Positions 47,748 through 56,058 are shown, counted from the stretch's first letter. The stretch is DNA of 64,000 nucleotides from Prosthecobacter gellanilyticus (GCF_007992435.1 NZ_BKAG01000031.1:1-64000); one strand, 5' to 3'. Program-made: numbers and translations. The notes: a model not told the origin generated them from the sequence alone.

Positions 47748-48569
47748 TCACTTTGCTGCACTGTCCAGCACTCCATGCTTGGTGAACCATTCGCGGATGA
47801 GCCGGAACACATCCTCCCGCATCGTTTGATCGATGGGATGTCCCTGGTCATCGGCGACGAGCCGGTCATTCGGCACTTTTTGTCGGTCCAGCACTTGTTT
47901 GAGCGCTAGCGACTGGTCGGGCCTCACGGTGGTGTCATTCATGCCATGAAGCATAAGAAACGGAGTTCGAATCTTCTCCGCCGTGCTGTTGGAGGGAGCG
48001 GCATAGCCTTCACGTGGAGAAAGACCGCTACCGGTGATGGCAGCCGCCTTCAGATCCGTTACCTGCGCGGCAAGACCAATGGTCACAAACGCGCCCATGC
48101 TGTGGCCATAAGCGGCGATGCGCTTCGCATCCACCTCCGGCATGCCACGCAGGATCTCGAGGCACACCTGGGCTCGGCGCAGATTCTCCTCACTGGCCCC
48201 GGCATTGGCCGGAGCACGGCCGCGACCACCTCCCTCGCCTTGGGCAGCGCGGCCCATGGCCTTGCCGCTGTGCGTGTACTCGGGAGCGATGCAGACGAGC
48301 CCCCATTTCACCATCTCGCGGGCCTTCATCATGCCAAAGCTATCCGCACTGCCGCCCATACCATGGCTGATGATCACGGCAGGGAAGGGGCCTTTGCCTT
48401 CCGGCTTCAAAAGAATGCCGCTGACCTGCGCTTCACCTTCGCCATGCGTCCAGCTCTCTCCCTGGAGAACAAACGCGGACTTTCCGGCGGCATTCGCCGA
48501 AGCAAACATGCCCAGCAAACTGGCGATGATGAAACGTGCGAGGTGTCGGTGAAGACATTCTCGGTCCAA
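47748..48569 (-). CDS. Secreted alpha/beta hydrolase (dienelactone hydrolase-like)
   Basis: The 273-residue product starts at a TTG (48569); an in-frame ATG at 48509 lies inside the signal-like helix (ARFIIASLLGMFASANA), so the TTG is preferred. The fold is clear: VIISHGMGGSADSFG, nucleophile AAYGHSMGAFVTIG, MLHGMNDTTVRPDQS carrying the acid, and DDQGHPIDQT with the histidine. It is the third gene of the operon begun by the sialidase-like protein at 49403, 24 bp downstream of the aldolase. Acyl-ester or lactone opening of a sugar derivative is consistent with its place. Confidence 0.8.
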   Translation of the reverse strand: MDRECLHRHLARFIIASLLGMFASANAAGKSAFVLQGESWTHGEGEAQVSGILLKPEGKGPFPAVIISHGMGGSADSFGMMKAREMVKWGLVCIAPEYTHSGKAMGRAAQGEGGGRGRAPANAGASEENLRRAQVCLEILRGMPEVDAKRIAAYGHSMGAFVTIGLAAQVTDLKAAAITGSGLSPREGYAAPSNSTAEKIRTPFLMLHGMNDTTVRPDQSLALKQVLDRQKVPNDRLVADDQGHPIDQTMREDVFRLIREWFTKHGVLDSAAK

Positions 48570-48574
48570 CCAAC

Positions 48575-48598
48575 TTTAGCGCCAAAGGTTGCGCTAAA
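48575..48598. repeat. Palindrome straddling the aldolase stop codon
   Basis: TTTAGCGC (48575) and GCGCTAAA (48591) are exact inverted repeats around CCAAAGGTT-like spacing, so the aldolase TAG at 48594 lies in the stem. The core GCGCCAAAGG also appears in the intergenic palindrome at 5311. It may be an insertion of the same small palindrome family or an intercistronic hairpin. Confidence 0.55.
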
Positions 48599-49406
48599 TG
48601 ATGGCGGCGGACGCCGATGTTCCTTCTCCGCTGATGCCAGCCGTCTTCCGGATGGCCTCCAGTTCCAGGCGCAGGTGCTTTTGAAACAGGGAGATGTCTG
48701 CGCTGTGAATCAGCATGTTCGCACCGAGATTCAGAAAGCGTGCCTGCTGGGACACATCACCCCAGAAATGAATGCCAGCACCGATTCCAGCGGCGCGTGC
48801 CTTGCGGAAGATCGTTTCACAAGCTTCGAGGAATTTTGGATGATCCCATTGCTCCGGCACGCCGAGGCTGCAGGAGAGATCATGCGGGCCGATGAGCACC
48901 GCATCCAGACCTGGCACAGCGAGAATGGCATCCAGTTCCTCAATGGCAGGAACGCTTTCGATGTTCACAATCAGCAATCGGTTCGCCGAGCCTGCCTCCA
49001 TGTAGCTCGCCAGGGCTGGCTCGGGCGCCTTGCCATCCAGCATCCATTGCAGACGCTGGCCTTTGATGGGCCGCAGCTTCACGGCTCCTCGCAGTGCCTG
49101 GGCTTGCTCCACGGTTTCCACATAGGGAGCAATCACACCCGCCGCGCCGCCATCCAGCACCATGGTGGCCGCATAGGGATCAGGGGACGGAATGCGCACG
49201 ATCGGCGGCAGACCAAGCGCGGCATAGGTTTGGCACATCCAGCTCAGCTCCGCGCGATCCAGAGCGATGTGCTCAGTGTCGATGAACACAAAGTCGAGCC
49301 CGCAGCCCTTCACCACCTCCGGCCATCGTGGTGATGGTGAGACGATGAGCGTGCCAAAGACATTCCGGCCTTCACGCAGGGCCGTGGCGAGTTCAGCGGC
49401 GGTCAT
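48594..49406 (-). CDS. HpcH/HpaI-family 2-keto-acid aldolase
   Basis: This 270-residue class II aldolase belongs to the family that splits 4-hydroxy-2-oxo acids into pyruvate and an aldehyde (GarL, YfaU, HpaI types). Seen are FVFIDTEHIALDRAELS, VRIPSPDPYAATMVLDGGAAGVIAPYVETVEQA, metal-ligand block IVNIESVPAIEELDAIL and IGPHDLSCSLGV. It has no signal peptide, so it acts in the cytoplasm. Its ATG overlaps the sialidase-like gene's stop by 4 bp, tying uptake products to aldol cleavage. This is the best hint that a 2-keto-3-deoxy sugar acid is produced. The exact substrate cannot be read. Confidence 0.87.
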   Translation of the reverse strand: MTAAELATALREGRNVFGTLIVSPSPRWPEVVKGCGLDFVFIDTEHIALDRAELSWMCQTYAALGLPPIVRIPSPDPYAATMVLDGGAAGVIAPYVETVEQAQALRGAVKLRPIKGQRLQWMLDGKAPEPALASYMEAGSANRLLIVNIESVPAIEELDAILAVPGLDAVLIGPHDLSCSLGVPEQWDHPKFLEACETIFRKARAAGIGAGIHFWGDVSQQARFLNLGANMLIHSADISLFQKHLRLELEAIRKTAGISGEGTSASAAII

Positions 49407-50551
49407 GGCTTGATCTTGATTTTGCCAAAGTGGATGTGCGTGCGTGCCTGGTCAGGCGTACCGCTGTCCCACACCGCGCGGTAGTCGCCGGGAGCCACCT
49501 CAATGAGCGTGGGGTAGGAGTTTTTGATGCCAGCCTCGTAGAAGGTTTTCTCCGCGCTCCATTCACCACCCTTGGGCTTCACCTTGTAGCGCAGCGAGGA
49601 GCGGCCAGCCTTCGCAGGCATGGCAGGACCGTCATTGTAGACATACACGTGCGCGCCAGCCGAGGTGCGGCCGAAGTAACCTTTGGAGCGTGCATTCCAG
49701 AGATCGGGCTCCTGCACCGCCGGGCTCCAGGTGCGGCCGCCGTCCTTGCTCACGCTGGAAAAGGCACGTGGAGGATCCAGCGCGGCTTTCTCCTCCCAGT
49801 TGGCTGTGCGCATTACCAGCTTGAGTTCGCCGTCATTGTCGCCGGGTGCGAGTCCGCCTTCATGCAGGAAGACCTTGCCTGTCTCCGGCTGCGGGATGAT
49901 GCCCTCGGCCTTCCACTCCAGCAGGCTGGTGCTGCTGAGGATGAATTGATCCCGTGAGCCGAGCGGATTGGAGCGCAATGTGTTGCGATGCGCGGGCAGC
50001 AGATACTTCGGATGACCATTCTCCATGATCGTCTCGATGCCTGCGACGACGATGAGCGGCTGGCTGTAGTGCATGGCCAGCTCCACCGGCGACCATGAGC
50101 GCCCACCATCGCCACTGAAAGCGGCGACAAGCTGCGCGTCCTCGCTGTGGCGATAGTTCATCGGGCAGCGCATGGCGAAGCACCACACCACATCCTGACC
50201 CGGCGGATGAAAGAGGATCGCATTCGCATAGGCGAACTGCATCGCCCCAAAGCGCTGGTTGTGATCAAACACGCACACGGGATAGCTCCAGGTGTCACCG
50301 TCATTGGTGGAGACACTCGCGTAGATATCGCCCATGTCCGTCTTCCCAGGAATGCCCGCGCCATAGGCCACGATGAGCTGCTTCGGCTTCCATTGGGTAA
50401 TATAGGGCTCCCAGAGCAGCGAGGCACCCGGATGCTGGTCCATGTGACGGACGACGCGGACATCAGTCACGTCACCTTTGTAGTCATCCGCAGCCGGGCT
50501 GCAGACTGGGGCAAGGCTCAAGGCCAGGAGAGAAAGGAAGGCACGCTTCAT
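49403..50551 (-). CDS. Secreted Asp-box sialidase-like protein lacking the RIP motif
   Basis: The 382-residue product starts at ATG 50551 (signal peptide MKRAFLSLLALSLAPVCSPA); a longer frame to 50608 was rejected. Asp boxes are VSTNDGDTWSY, FSGDGGRSWSP and VSKDGGRTWSP. The N-terminal strand reads DVRVVRHMDQHPGASLLWEP and no YRIP is present, so classical sialidase catalysis is doubtful. It heads an operon with the aldolase, alpha/beta hydrolase and Imm-5-like genes. The operator at 50602 lies 51 bp upstream, shared with the divergent acetylesterase. Confidence 0.8.
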   Translation of the reverse strand: MKRAFLSLLALSLAPVCSPAADDYKGDVTDVRVVRHMDQHPGASLLWEPYITQWKPKQLIVAYGAGIPGKTDMGDIYASVSTNDGDTWSYPVCVFDHNQRFGAMQFAYANAILFHPPGQDVVWCFAMRCPMNYRHSEDAQLVAAFSGDGGRSWSPVELAMHYSQPLIVVAGIETIMENGHPKYLLPAHRNTLRSNPLGSRDQFILSSTSLLEWKAEGIIPQPETGKVFLHEGGLAPGDNDGELKLVMRTANWEEKAALDPPRAFSSVSKDGGRTWSPAVQEPDLWNARSKGYFGRTSAGAHVYVYNDGPAMPAKAGRSSLRYKVKPKGGEWSAEKTFYEAGIKNSYPTLIEVAPGDYRAVWDSGTPDQARTHIHFGKIKIKP

Positions 50552-50601
50552 GGTTGGCAGATAACAGGGAGCAAAGACGCGCCGCCGTCTCTCCATGATG
50601 C

Positions 50602-50620
50602 TGGTCATTCCAGATGACCA
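50602..50620. promoter_or_regulatory. Operator copy 5, TGGTCA-N7-TGACCA
   Basis: A perfect 6-7-6 palindrome (spacer TTCCAGA) lies in the 128-bp divergent region between the sialidase-like gene (51 bp to ATG 50551) and the SGNH acetylesterase (60 bp to ATG 50680), so it could control both directions. Confidence 0.8.
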
Positions 50621-50679
50621 TGGTTGAGGAATGCTGCAAGACCCGGGCTTCGAGATCTGTTCACCGTCATCTCACCACC

Positions 50680-51372
50680 ATGATCCAGCGCATCGCCTTC
50701 CTCCTTCTCTTCTTCGTCGCGGCTCTTCAGGCCCAGGAAACCAAAACACGTGTGGCCCTCGCCGGTGACTCCACTGTGACCGACAAGGCTGGCTGGGGCG
50801 CTGCCTTTGCCAAGCTGCTTGGTCCGCAGTCTGAGTGCCTGAACTTCGCGGCCGGTGGCCAGAGCACCAAGAGCTTCCGTGAAGGCAAGACCAAGCCCTG
50901 GCAGAAGGTGTTGGATTCGAAACCCGCGTTCGTGCTGATCCAATTTGGTCACAATGACATGCCGGGGAAGGGCGAACATCGCGAGACCGATCCCGCCACC
51001 ACCTATCGCGAGAACCTCATCCGTTACATTGATGAGGCTCGCGCTGTCGGTGCCAAGCCCATCATCGTGACCTCCGTCGTGCGCCGTCTTTTTATCGATG
51101 GCAAGATCCGTGGTGAAGTCGGTCCCTGGGCTGAGGCGGCCAAAAAAGTGGGAGAAGACAAGAAGGTGCCCGTCGTGAATCTCTACGAGCGTAGCATGGC
51201 CCTTCACAATGAGATGGGGCCTGAGAAATCAGACTCCTTCAATCCGCTCGGCAAGGATGGCAAACCCTCGGACCACACTCATCTCAATGAACAGGGCGCC
51301 CAAGTCATCGCGGGCATCATCGCGGAGGAGATTCGCAAGGTGGAGCCTGATCTGGCAAAGTTGCTGAAGTAG
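50680..51372 (+). CDS. Secreted SGNH acetylesterase (rhamnogalacturonan acetylesterase-like)
   Basis: This 230-residue exported esterase starts at ATG 50680 (signal peptide MIQRIAFLLLFFVAALQAQ). SGNH blocks are complete: ALAGDSTVTDKAGWG (Ser in GDST), NFAAGGQSTKSF (Gly), IQFGHNDMPGK (Asn) and the late DHTHLNEQGAQVIA (Asp and His). The GDSTVTD wording is that of rhamnogalacturonan acetylesterase (CE12). It is divergent from a sialidase-like operon with a shared operator, and 94 bp upstream of a Tat-exported protein gene that may be co-transcribed. Removal of acetyl groups from a sugar polymer is the likely job. Confidence 0.88.
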   Translation: MIQRIAFLLLFFVAALQAQETKTRVALAGDSTVTDKAGWGAAFAKLLGPQSECLNFAAGGQSTKSFREGKTKPWQKVLDSKPAFVLIQFGHNDMPGKGEHRETDPATTYRENLIRYIDEARAVGAKPIIVTSVVRRLFIDGKIRGEVGPWAEAAKKVGEDKKVPVVNLYERSMALHNEMGPEKSDSFNPLGKDGKPSDHTHLNEQGAQVIAGIIAEEIRKVEPDLAKLLK

Positions 51373-51451
51373 TTTCTCGCGACGGATACGCGCTTTCATT
51401 TTCTTCTGGGCATGGGTGCGGAAGAAGCGTATGTTATCACGCACAACCTTC

Positions 51452-51456
51452 GGAGG
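51452..51456 (+). promoter_or_regulatory. Shine-Dalgarno GGAGG deciding the Tat-protein start
   Basis: GGAGG lies 9 bp before ATG 51466 and supports that start, since an upstream in-frame ATG (51412) has no comparable site and would disrupt the Tat signal. Strong Shine-Dalgarno sites are rare in this window. Confidence 0.65.
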
Positions 51457-51465
51457 TCTCCCACC

Positions 51466-52956
51466 ATGACACGCCGCCGTTCCTTCCTCGCGTCGACCAC
51501 AGGCGTGGGCGCGCTTGCGTTCCTTGGTCGACTTCCATCCGTGTCAGCGGAGGAAGCAAAAATGCCGCCGCATCTCGTGCGTTTTCATCCCGAGATTGAA
51601 CCCTTGGTTCGTCTGCTGGAGGACACGCCGCGCGAACGTGTTTTGGAAGAGGTGGCGGCACGTGTGCGGAAAGGCTTGAGTTATCGCGAGGTGCTCGCGG
51701 CTCTCATGCTCGCGGGTGTGCGCAGCGTGCAGCCTCGTCCCGTCGGTTTTAAGTTTCATGCCGTTTTGGTGGTGAACTCAGCACATCTGGCCAGCCTGGC
51801 GTCTCCAGACCGGGAGCGTTGGTTGCCGATATTCTGGGCGATAGACCAGTTCAAATCTTCACAGGCTGCGAATGTGAAGGAGGGGAACTGGCTGATGGGG
51901 CCGGTGGATGAGTCCACCGTGCCCCAGAGCCACCGCGCTGAGCAGGCCTTCATTGCGGCCATGGACAACTGGGACGAGGCTGCGGCCGATGCTGCCATCG
52001 TCGGCCTCGTGCGCACCACGGGCGCGAACAAACTGTTTGAAATCTTTGCCCGCTATGGTGCCCGCGATTTCCGGGACATCGGACACAAGGCCATCTATGT
52101 GGCGAACAGCTTTCGCACCCTGGAGGTCATCGGCTGGCATCATGCGGAGCCTGTGTTGCGTTCGCTCGCTTATGCCTTGCTGGATCGCTCAGGTGCCAAG
52201 GAGAATCCGGCCAAAGCGGATCTGCCGGCCGATCGCCCCTTCCGGCAGAATCTCGAGGCGGTGAAGAGGATCCGAGAAGGCTGGCTAGATGGCAAAGCGA
52301 ACGAAGGCGCCACCAAGGACTGCCTGCAAGCCCTGCGCACCGGCTCCGCTTCAGACCTCAGTGATCTCACCGTGAAAATGCTCAATGATGGTGTGGCACC
52401 TCAGTCTGTCTTCGATGCCATGTTTGATGGCGCGGGCGAGATGCTCATGCAGGCTCCGGGCATCGTCTCACTCCATGCCATGACCTTTACCAATGCCATT
52501 CACTATGCCTGGCATCATGTGCAGAGTGATGAAACTCGCCGCCTGCTGCTGCTTCAGAATGCGGCCTTCCTTCCTCTCTATAGAGGTGAGCGGCCTGACA
52601 AAGGCATCCACATCGATACCCTCGAACCCATGGCGACGCAGGCCAAGGGTGATGAGGCCGTGGCGGAGATCTTTGCCGAGATCGGCAAGGACCGTCTTGT
52701 GGCCGCGAAGAAGATGCTGGGCTACCTGAAGGAGCATTCCAACGCAGGCCCCATCGCCGATGCCGCGCGCCGTCTCGTCTTCCTCAAGGGCAACAATTCC
52801 CACGACTACAAGTTCAGCTCTGCCGTGCTGGAAGATCACGAGCATCTCAGCCAGCCTTGGCGAGACCGCCTGCTTGCCGCCAGCGTCTTTTACTTCCGAG
52901 GATCAGGGGAGAAGGACAACGATCTGGTGCAGCGCATCCATTCGGCGCTTGGTTGA
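51466..52956 (+). CDS. Tat-exported protein of unknown function
   Basis: The 496-residue product has a Tat signal (MTRRRSFLASTTGVGALAFLG). The rest is helical with histidine-rich turns: GWHHAEPVLRSLAYALLD, IVSLHAMTFTNAIHYAWHH and KFHAVLVVNSAHLASL. This gives a distant impression of questin-oxidase-like (DUF4243) proteins, which also place histidines on helices. I would not assign it. It follows the SGNH acetylesterase by 93 bp in the same direction, and converges on the sialidase-like gene at 52971 with 14 bp between stops. Confidence 0.6.
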   Translation: MTRRRSFLASTTGVGALAFLGRLPSVSAEEAKMPPHLVRFHPEIEPLVRLLEDTPRERVLEEVAARVRKGLSYREVLAALMLAGVRSVQPRPVGFKFHAVLVVNSAHLASLASPDRERWLPIFWAIDQFKSSQAANVKEGNWLMGPVDESTVPQSHRAEQAFIAAMDNWDEAAADAAIVGLVRTTGANKLFEIFARYGARDFRDIGHKAIYVANSFRTLEVIGWHHAEPVLRSLAYALLDRSGAKENPAKADLPADRPFRQNLEAVKRIREGWLDGKANEGATKDCLQALRTGSASDLSDLTVKMLNDGVAPQSVFDAMFDGAGEMLMQAPGIVSLHAMTFTNAIHYAWHHVQSDETRRLLLLQNAAFLPLYRGERPDKGIHIDTLEPMATQAKGDEAVAEIFAEIGKDRLVAAKKMLGYLKEHSNAGPIADAARRLVFLKGNNSHDYKFSSAVLEDHEHLSQPWRDRLLAASVFYFRGSGEKDNDLVQRIHSALG

Positions 52957-52970
52957 AGCCCGAACTTCAT

Positions 52971-54164
52971 TCACGGCCTGCTCCAAAGAATCTTCGCCAG
53001 CAGCACGCGGTTGTTTTCATCTTTGCGGGCTTCGGGAAAGGCCATCTCACTGCTGATCACCCAGGTTTCATCCGCATTCACGTCCACCGGCGCAAAGCCG
53101 CCGGTGAGATCCACACCACTCTCAGGCATGAGCACCTGCTCGGTGGCGCGGATGAGGTGCAGCTTCTCGGGATCGACTTGAGCGATGAAGATCGGAGCGC
53201 GATTGCGAAACACATGGTCGTTGTTCGCGCCCTTGCGGCTGTAGATGAGATAGAGGCCCTCAGCATGCGTGATCCAGTGCTGCTGGGCATTCGCGCTGAG
53301 CAGAGGTTTGCCATCATCAAATTTCCATTCGACGGTGGGCTGGTAGTTCAGTCCATCATCACTGCGCGTGATGTGGCCATTCTCCTCGCCGCGCATGGTG
53401 AGGAAGTAGCGGCCTTTGAAAGCGCAGACGGAAGGTTCATACAAACCGCGTGGAATGCTGATGGTATGCTCGCTACCGTGTTCATGGTAGGTCAGCGTCT
53501 CGCCATCAAAGGTGCAACGTGTCACGACGGTGGTGTAGGCACGCTTCTTCGGGTCGGCACGATAGCGCACGGGCAGCAGCAGATCGCCATTCGGCAGATC
53601 CACGCGCTGATGACAGCCAGCGTTCGGCTCGATGATGGGATTCCCGGCGTGGTCCTTCTCTGGCATGGCCATGATTTTCATGCCCGTCCACTTCTGCGTG
53701 TCAGGCGCATACACGGCATAGGCCACACGCTCCTGACTGCTGTCATCCTTGGCCTTGTTGTCATTCGCGTTGGCCAGGAAGCCAAAGCATTTGCCGGTGA
53801 TGAGCAGCGTCTTGGTCTTGGCGTGCCATTGAGGGCAGATGTCTCCCATGACACGCTCGACTCCGTCTTCATTGCGCTTGCGGAGCAACGCATCGATGCG
53901 CTGCGGCTTGCTCCACGTCTTTGCTCCATTTGTGGTCTCGGTCATGTAGATGTCCCGATAACCATGTGAGCCGCGTTTCTCGATCTCCTGGGTGGTCACG
54001 ATAACTCGTGCCGGATTCCCCGGAATCACGGCAGGCCGCGATTGAGACCAGTGATAGGCACCCTCGCTTGTCAGCACCGTGCTGTTCTTAATGCGGAAGT
54101 CCGCGGCGTGAAGCACGCCGCTGAATGAACCGATGATACCAAGGAGGAGAGTGAGCCTTTTCAT
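52971..54164 (-). CDS. Secreted Asp-box sialidase-like protein lacking the RIP motif
   Basis: The 397-residue product starts at ATG 54164 (signal peptide MKRLTLLLGIIGSFSGVLHA), 2 bp after the RraA-like gene's stop at 54167. A codon 9 bp upstream is a less likely start. The propeller reads IYMTETTNGAKTWSK, MKIMAMPEKDHAGNP, YLIYSRKGAN and similar; only degenerate Asp-box-like turns remain and YRIP is absent. A probable glycan-binding or glycan-cleaving propeller, but not a proven sialidase. It is the second gene of an operon controlled from the operator at 54951. Confidence 0.75.
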   Translation of the reverse strand: MKRLTLLLGIIGSFSGVLHAADFRIKNSTVLTSEGAYHWSQSRPAVIPGNPARVIVTTQEIEKRGSHGYRDIYMTETTNGAKTWSKPQRIDALLRKRNEDGVERVMGDICPQWHAKTKTLLITGKCFGFLANANDNKAKDDSSQERVAYAVYAPDTQKWTGMKIMAMPEKDHAGNPIIEPNAGCHQRVDLPNGDLLLPVRYRADPKKRAYTTVVTRCTFDGETLTYHEHGSEHTISIPRGLYEPSVCAFKGRYFLTMRGEENGHITRSDDGLNYQPTVEWKFDDGKPLLSANAQQHWITHAEGLYLIYSRKGANNDHVFRNRAPIFIAQVDPEKLHLIRATEQVLMPESGVDLTGGFAPVDVNADETWVISSEMAFPEARKDENNRVLLAKILWSRP

Positions 54165-54166
54165 GA

Positions 54167-54910
54167 TCACCACTCGCCGTCGCGTTTGAACTTGGCCTGC
54201 ACGTTCTTGCCAAATTGCGCGCCAGCAGCGGCGAGGTTGGCCAGGACCTGATCACTGCTCAAACCAGCACTGCCGCGGGCGGCGGGGATCACGGTCTCGC
54301 ATTCGTTGCTGTCCATGAAGCGCGAGGCTTCGAGGATGCGCGGCTGCTCCTCCGGCGCGATGACCAGGAAGCCATGCTTGTCCGCATGAATGAGATCACC
54401 GGGAGACACTTTGCGGCCAAAGACCTCGATCTCGCAGTTCCAGCGCACCGGATGCACATGGGCGTGACCCACACACAGGCGACGTGCGAGTGCCTTGAAG
54501 CCTGCATTCGTCATCTCATCCACATCACGGATGGCGCCATCAATGATGCTGCCCACGCAGCCGAGCGCGCGATGCATGTTGCTGTTCACCTCACCCCAGA
54601 AGGCGCCGATGGTGCGCGGCTTGTCCAGATCCTGCACGCAGACGATTTTTGGGCCTGGAATGCTGGCCACATAGCGGCGGTATTCGTTCCAGCCATCAGG
54701 ATTGGCTTCGCGATGCGCCTTGTTGCTCGGCTCGATGACCACGGTGATGGCATAGCCGACCATCGGTCCCATCTGCGGCATGAAGTCGCGGGTTTCTTCC
54801 AGGTTGAAGGCATCGGCTGCGGGATCGCGCTTCGTGATCTGTTCCCAGCCGTTGTAGATGGTGGGAGTGTTCCAGCGCTTGAGTTGAAGGAGTTCGGAGT
54901 AGGGGAGCAT
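54167..54910 (-). CDS. RraA-family aldolase/decarboxylase-like protein
   Basis: This 247-residue cytoplasmic protein belongs to the RraA/HMG-aldolase family. The signature CVGSIIDGAIRDVDEM holds the metal/substrate pair R-D (about residue 140), preceded by the GEVNSNMHRALG block. Catalytic family members are 4-hydroxy-4-methyl-2-oxoglutarate aldolases or oxaloacetate decarboxylases; others only inhibit RNase E. Operon location with a sialidase-like protein, and an HpaI-type aldolase elsewhere in the same regulon, favour a role in sugar-acid breakdown. ATG 54910 was chosen for a regular N-terminus. A frame to 55021 would run across the operator and into the divergent regulator, and was rejected. 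Confidence 0.83.
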   Translation of the reverse strand: MLPYSELLQLKRWNTPTIYNGWEQITKRDPAADAFNLEETRDFMPQMGPMVGYAITVVIEPSNKAHREANPDGWNEYRRYVASIPGPKIVCVQDLDKPRTIGAFWGEVNSNMHRALGCVGSIIDGAIRDVDEMTNAGFKALARRLCVGHAHVHPVRWNCEIEVFGRKVSPGDLIHADKHGFLVIAPEEQPRILEASRFMDSNECETVIPAARGSAGLSSDQVLANLAAAGAQFGKNVQAKFKRDGEW

Positions 54911-54950
54911 GGTGGGTGCTAACGAAACGAGGGAAGGGGTGATTTCTCTG

Positions 54951-54969
54951 TGGTCAAATGGGATGACCA
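54951..54969. promoter_or_regulatory. Operator copy 6, TGGTCA-N7-TGACCA
   Basis: A perfect 6-7-6 palindrome (spacer AATGGGA) sits between the RraA-like gene (41 bp to ATG 54910) and the regulator gene (25 bp to ATG 54994). Its closeness to the regulator start suggests autoregulation by steric block of the promoter. Confidence 0.82.
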
Positions 54970-54993
54970 AGGGCAGAATCAGCGCTCCCGACC

Positions 54994-56058
54994 ATGCACG
55001 CCGTCCCTCCCAGACCCTCACTGATCACTCATAGTGCCGACTTCCTGCGTGAGGCCTTGATGCGTGGCGAATGGGAGGACTTGCTGCCTTCCGAGCGCAC
55101 TCTGTGCACACGCCTGCGCATCAGCCGGCCGACTTTGCGCGCGGTGCTGACGCAGCTTGAACGCGAGAAGGTCATCAGTCCTGTGGAGAACAAAAAGCGT
55201 CGCATCCTCGCGGCAGCATCCACGGAGAAGCCAGTGGCATCATCCCGACTCATCGCATTGCTCACACCGGTGCCTGCGCAGTTGATGCCACCCTTCGTGC
55301 TGTTCTGGGTGGATGCACTGCGCGAGCTTCTGGCGGAGGCCGGGTATCAGCTGGAGGTGCATGCCAGCGCGCATTGCTTCACCGCAAAGCCTGCAGGAGG
55401 TCTGAAAAAACTGACCCAGCGTGTGCAGGCCGCCGCGTGGGTGATGTTTCGTTCCACACCTGTGATGCAACATTGGTTCGCGGAACAAGGCGTTCCAGTG
55501 ATCGTGGCTGGATCTTGCGCAGAAGATCTGGATGTGGCTTCGGTGGACATTGATTACCGGGCCACCTGCCGCCATGCTGCGGGGATGCTGAAGCAGAAGG
55601 GGCATCAGCGCATCGCCCTGCTGCTGCCGGACTCGTCCCACGGCGGCGATTCAGAAAGCGAGCATGGTTTTCACGAAGCTTTATCAGGCACAACTGCGAC
55701 GCCCTTTGTGCTGCGGCATCATGAGGGAACTTCTCAACTCATCGACTGCCTGGACGAGGCTCTGCGCCGCAAGCCGGCGCCCACCGCCTTCCTCGTGGCA
55801 CGTTCCATTCACACTCTCACCGTCATCACGCATCTGCTGCGCATGGGGCATCGTCTGCCGCGCGACTTCGCCGTGGTGTCACGGGATGATGATGCCTTTC
55901 TTGATCACGTCGTGCCACGCATCACACGTTATGCGGCGGATCCGGCCAAGTTCGCCAAGCGTCTCTCCAAGCTCGTTCTCGAGCTGGCCCAGACGGGCCG
56001 CACCAGCACGAAGCCCGTGCGCCTCATGCCGGACCTGAAGCGCGGTGAGACGGTGTGA
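54994..56058 (+). CDS. Hybrid regulator: GntR-type wHTH plus LacI-type sugar-binding domain (AraR-like)
   Basis: The 354-residue cytoplasmic regulator has an N-terminal GntR winged helix (about 12-70; FLREALMRGEWEDLLPSERTLCTRLRISRPTLRAVLTQLEREKVISPVENKKRRIL). A periplasmic-binding-protein-like effector domain of the LacI/GalR type follows (about 85-350; RLIALLTPVP, PVIVAGSCAEDLDVASVDIDYRATCRHAAGMLKQKGHQRIALLLPD, PTAFLVARSIHTLTVITHLLRMGHRLPRDFAVVSRDDD). This is the AraR architecture. It should bind DNA as a dimer and release it, or act, upon sugar binding. It is divergent from the RraA-like gene and preceded by one of six identical operators, so it is the best candidate to control them all. 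Confidence 0.88.
   Translation: MHAVPPRPSLITHSADFLREALMRGEWEDLLPSERTLCTRLRISRPTLRAVLTQLEREKVISPVENKKRRILAAASTEKPVASSRLIALLTPVPAQLMPPFVLFWVDALRELLAEAGYQLEVHASAHCFTAKPAGGLKKLTQRVQAAAWVMFRSTPVMQHWFAEQGVPVIVAGSCAEDLDVASVDIDYRATCRHAAGMLKQKGHQRIALLLPDSSHGGDSESEHGFHEALSGTTATPFVLRHHEGTSQLIDCLDEALRRKPAPTAFLVARSIHTLTVITHLLRMGHRLPRDFAVVSRDDDAFLDHVVPRITRYAADPAKFAKRLSKLVLELAQTGRTSTKPVRLMPDLKRGETV

Noticed and set aside
54911-55021. Upstream extension of the RraA-like frame
   Set aside because: It would run across operator copy 6 and into the divergent regulator's coding region.
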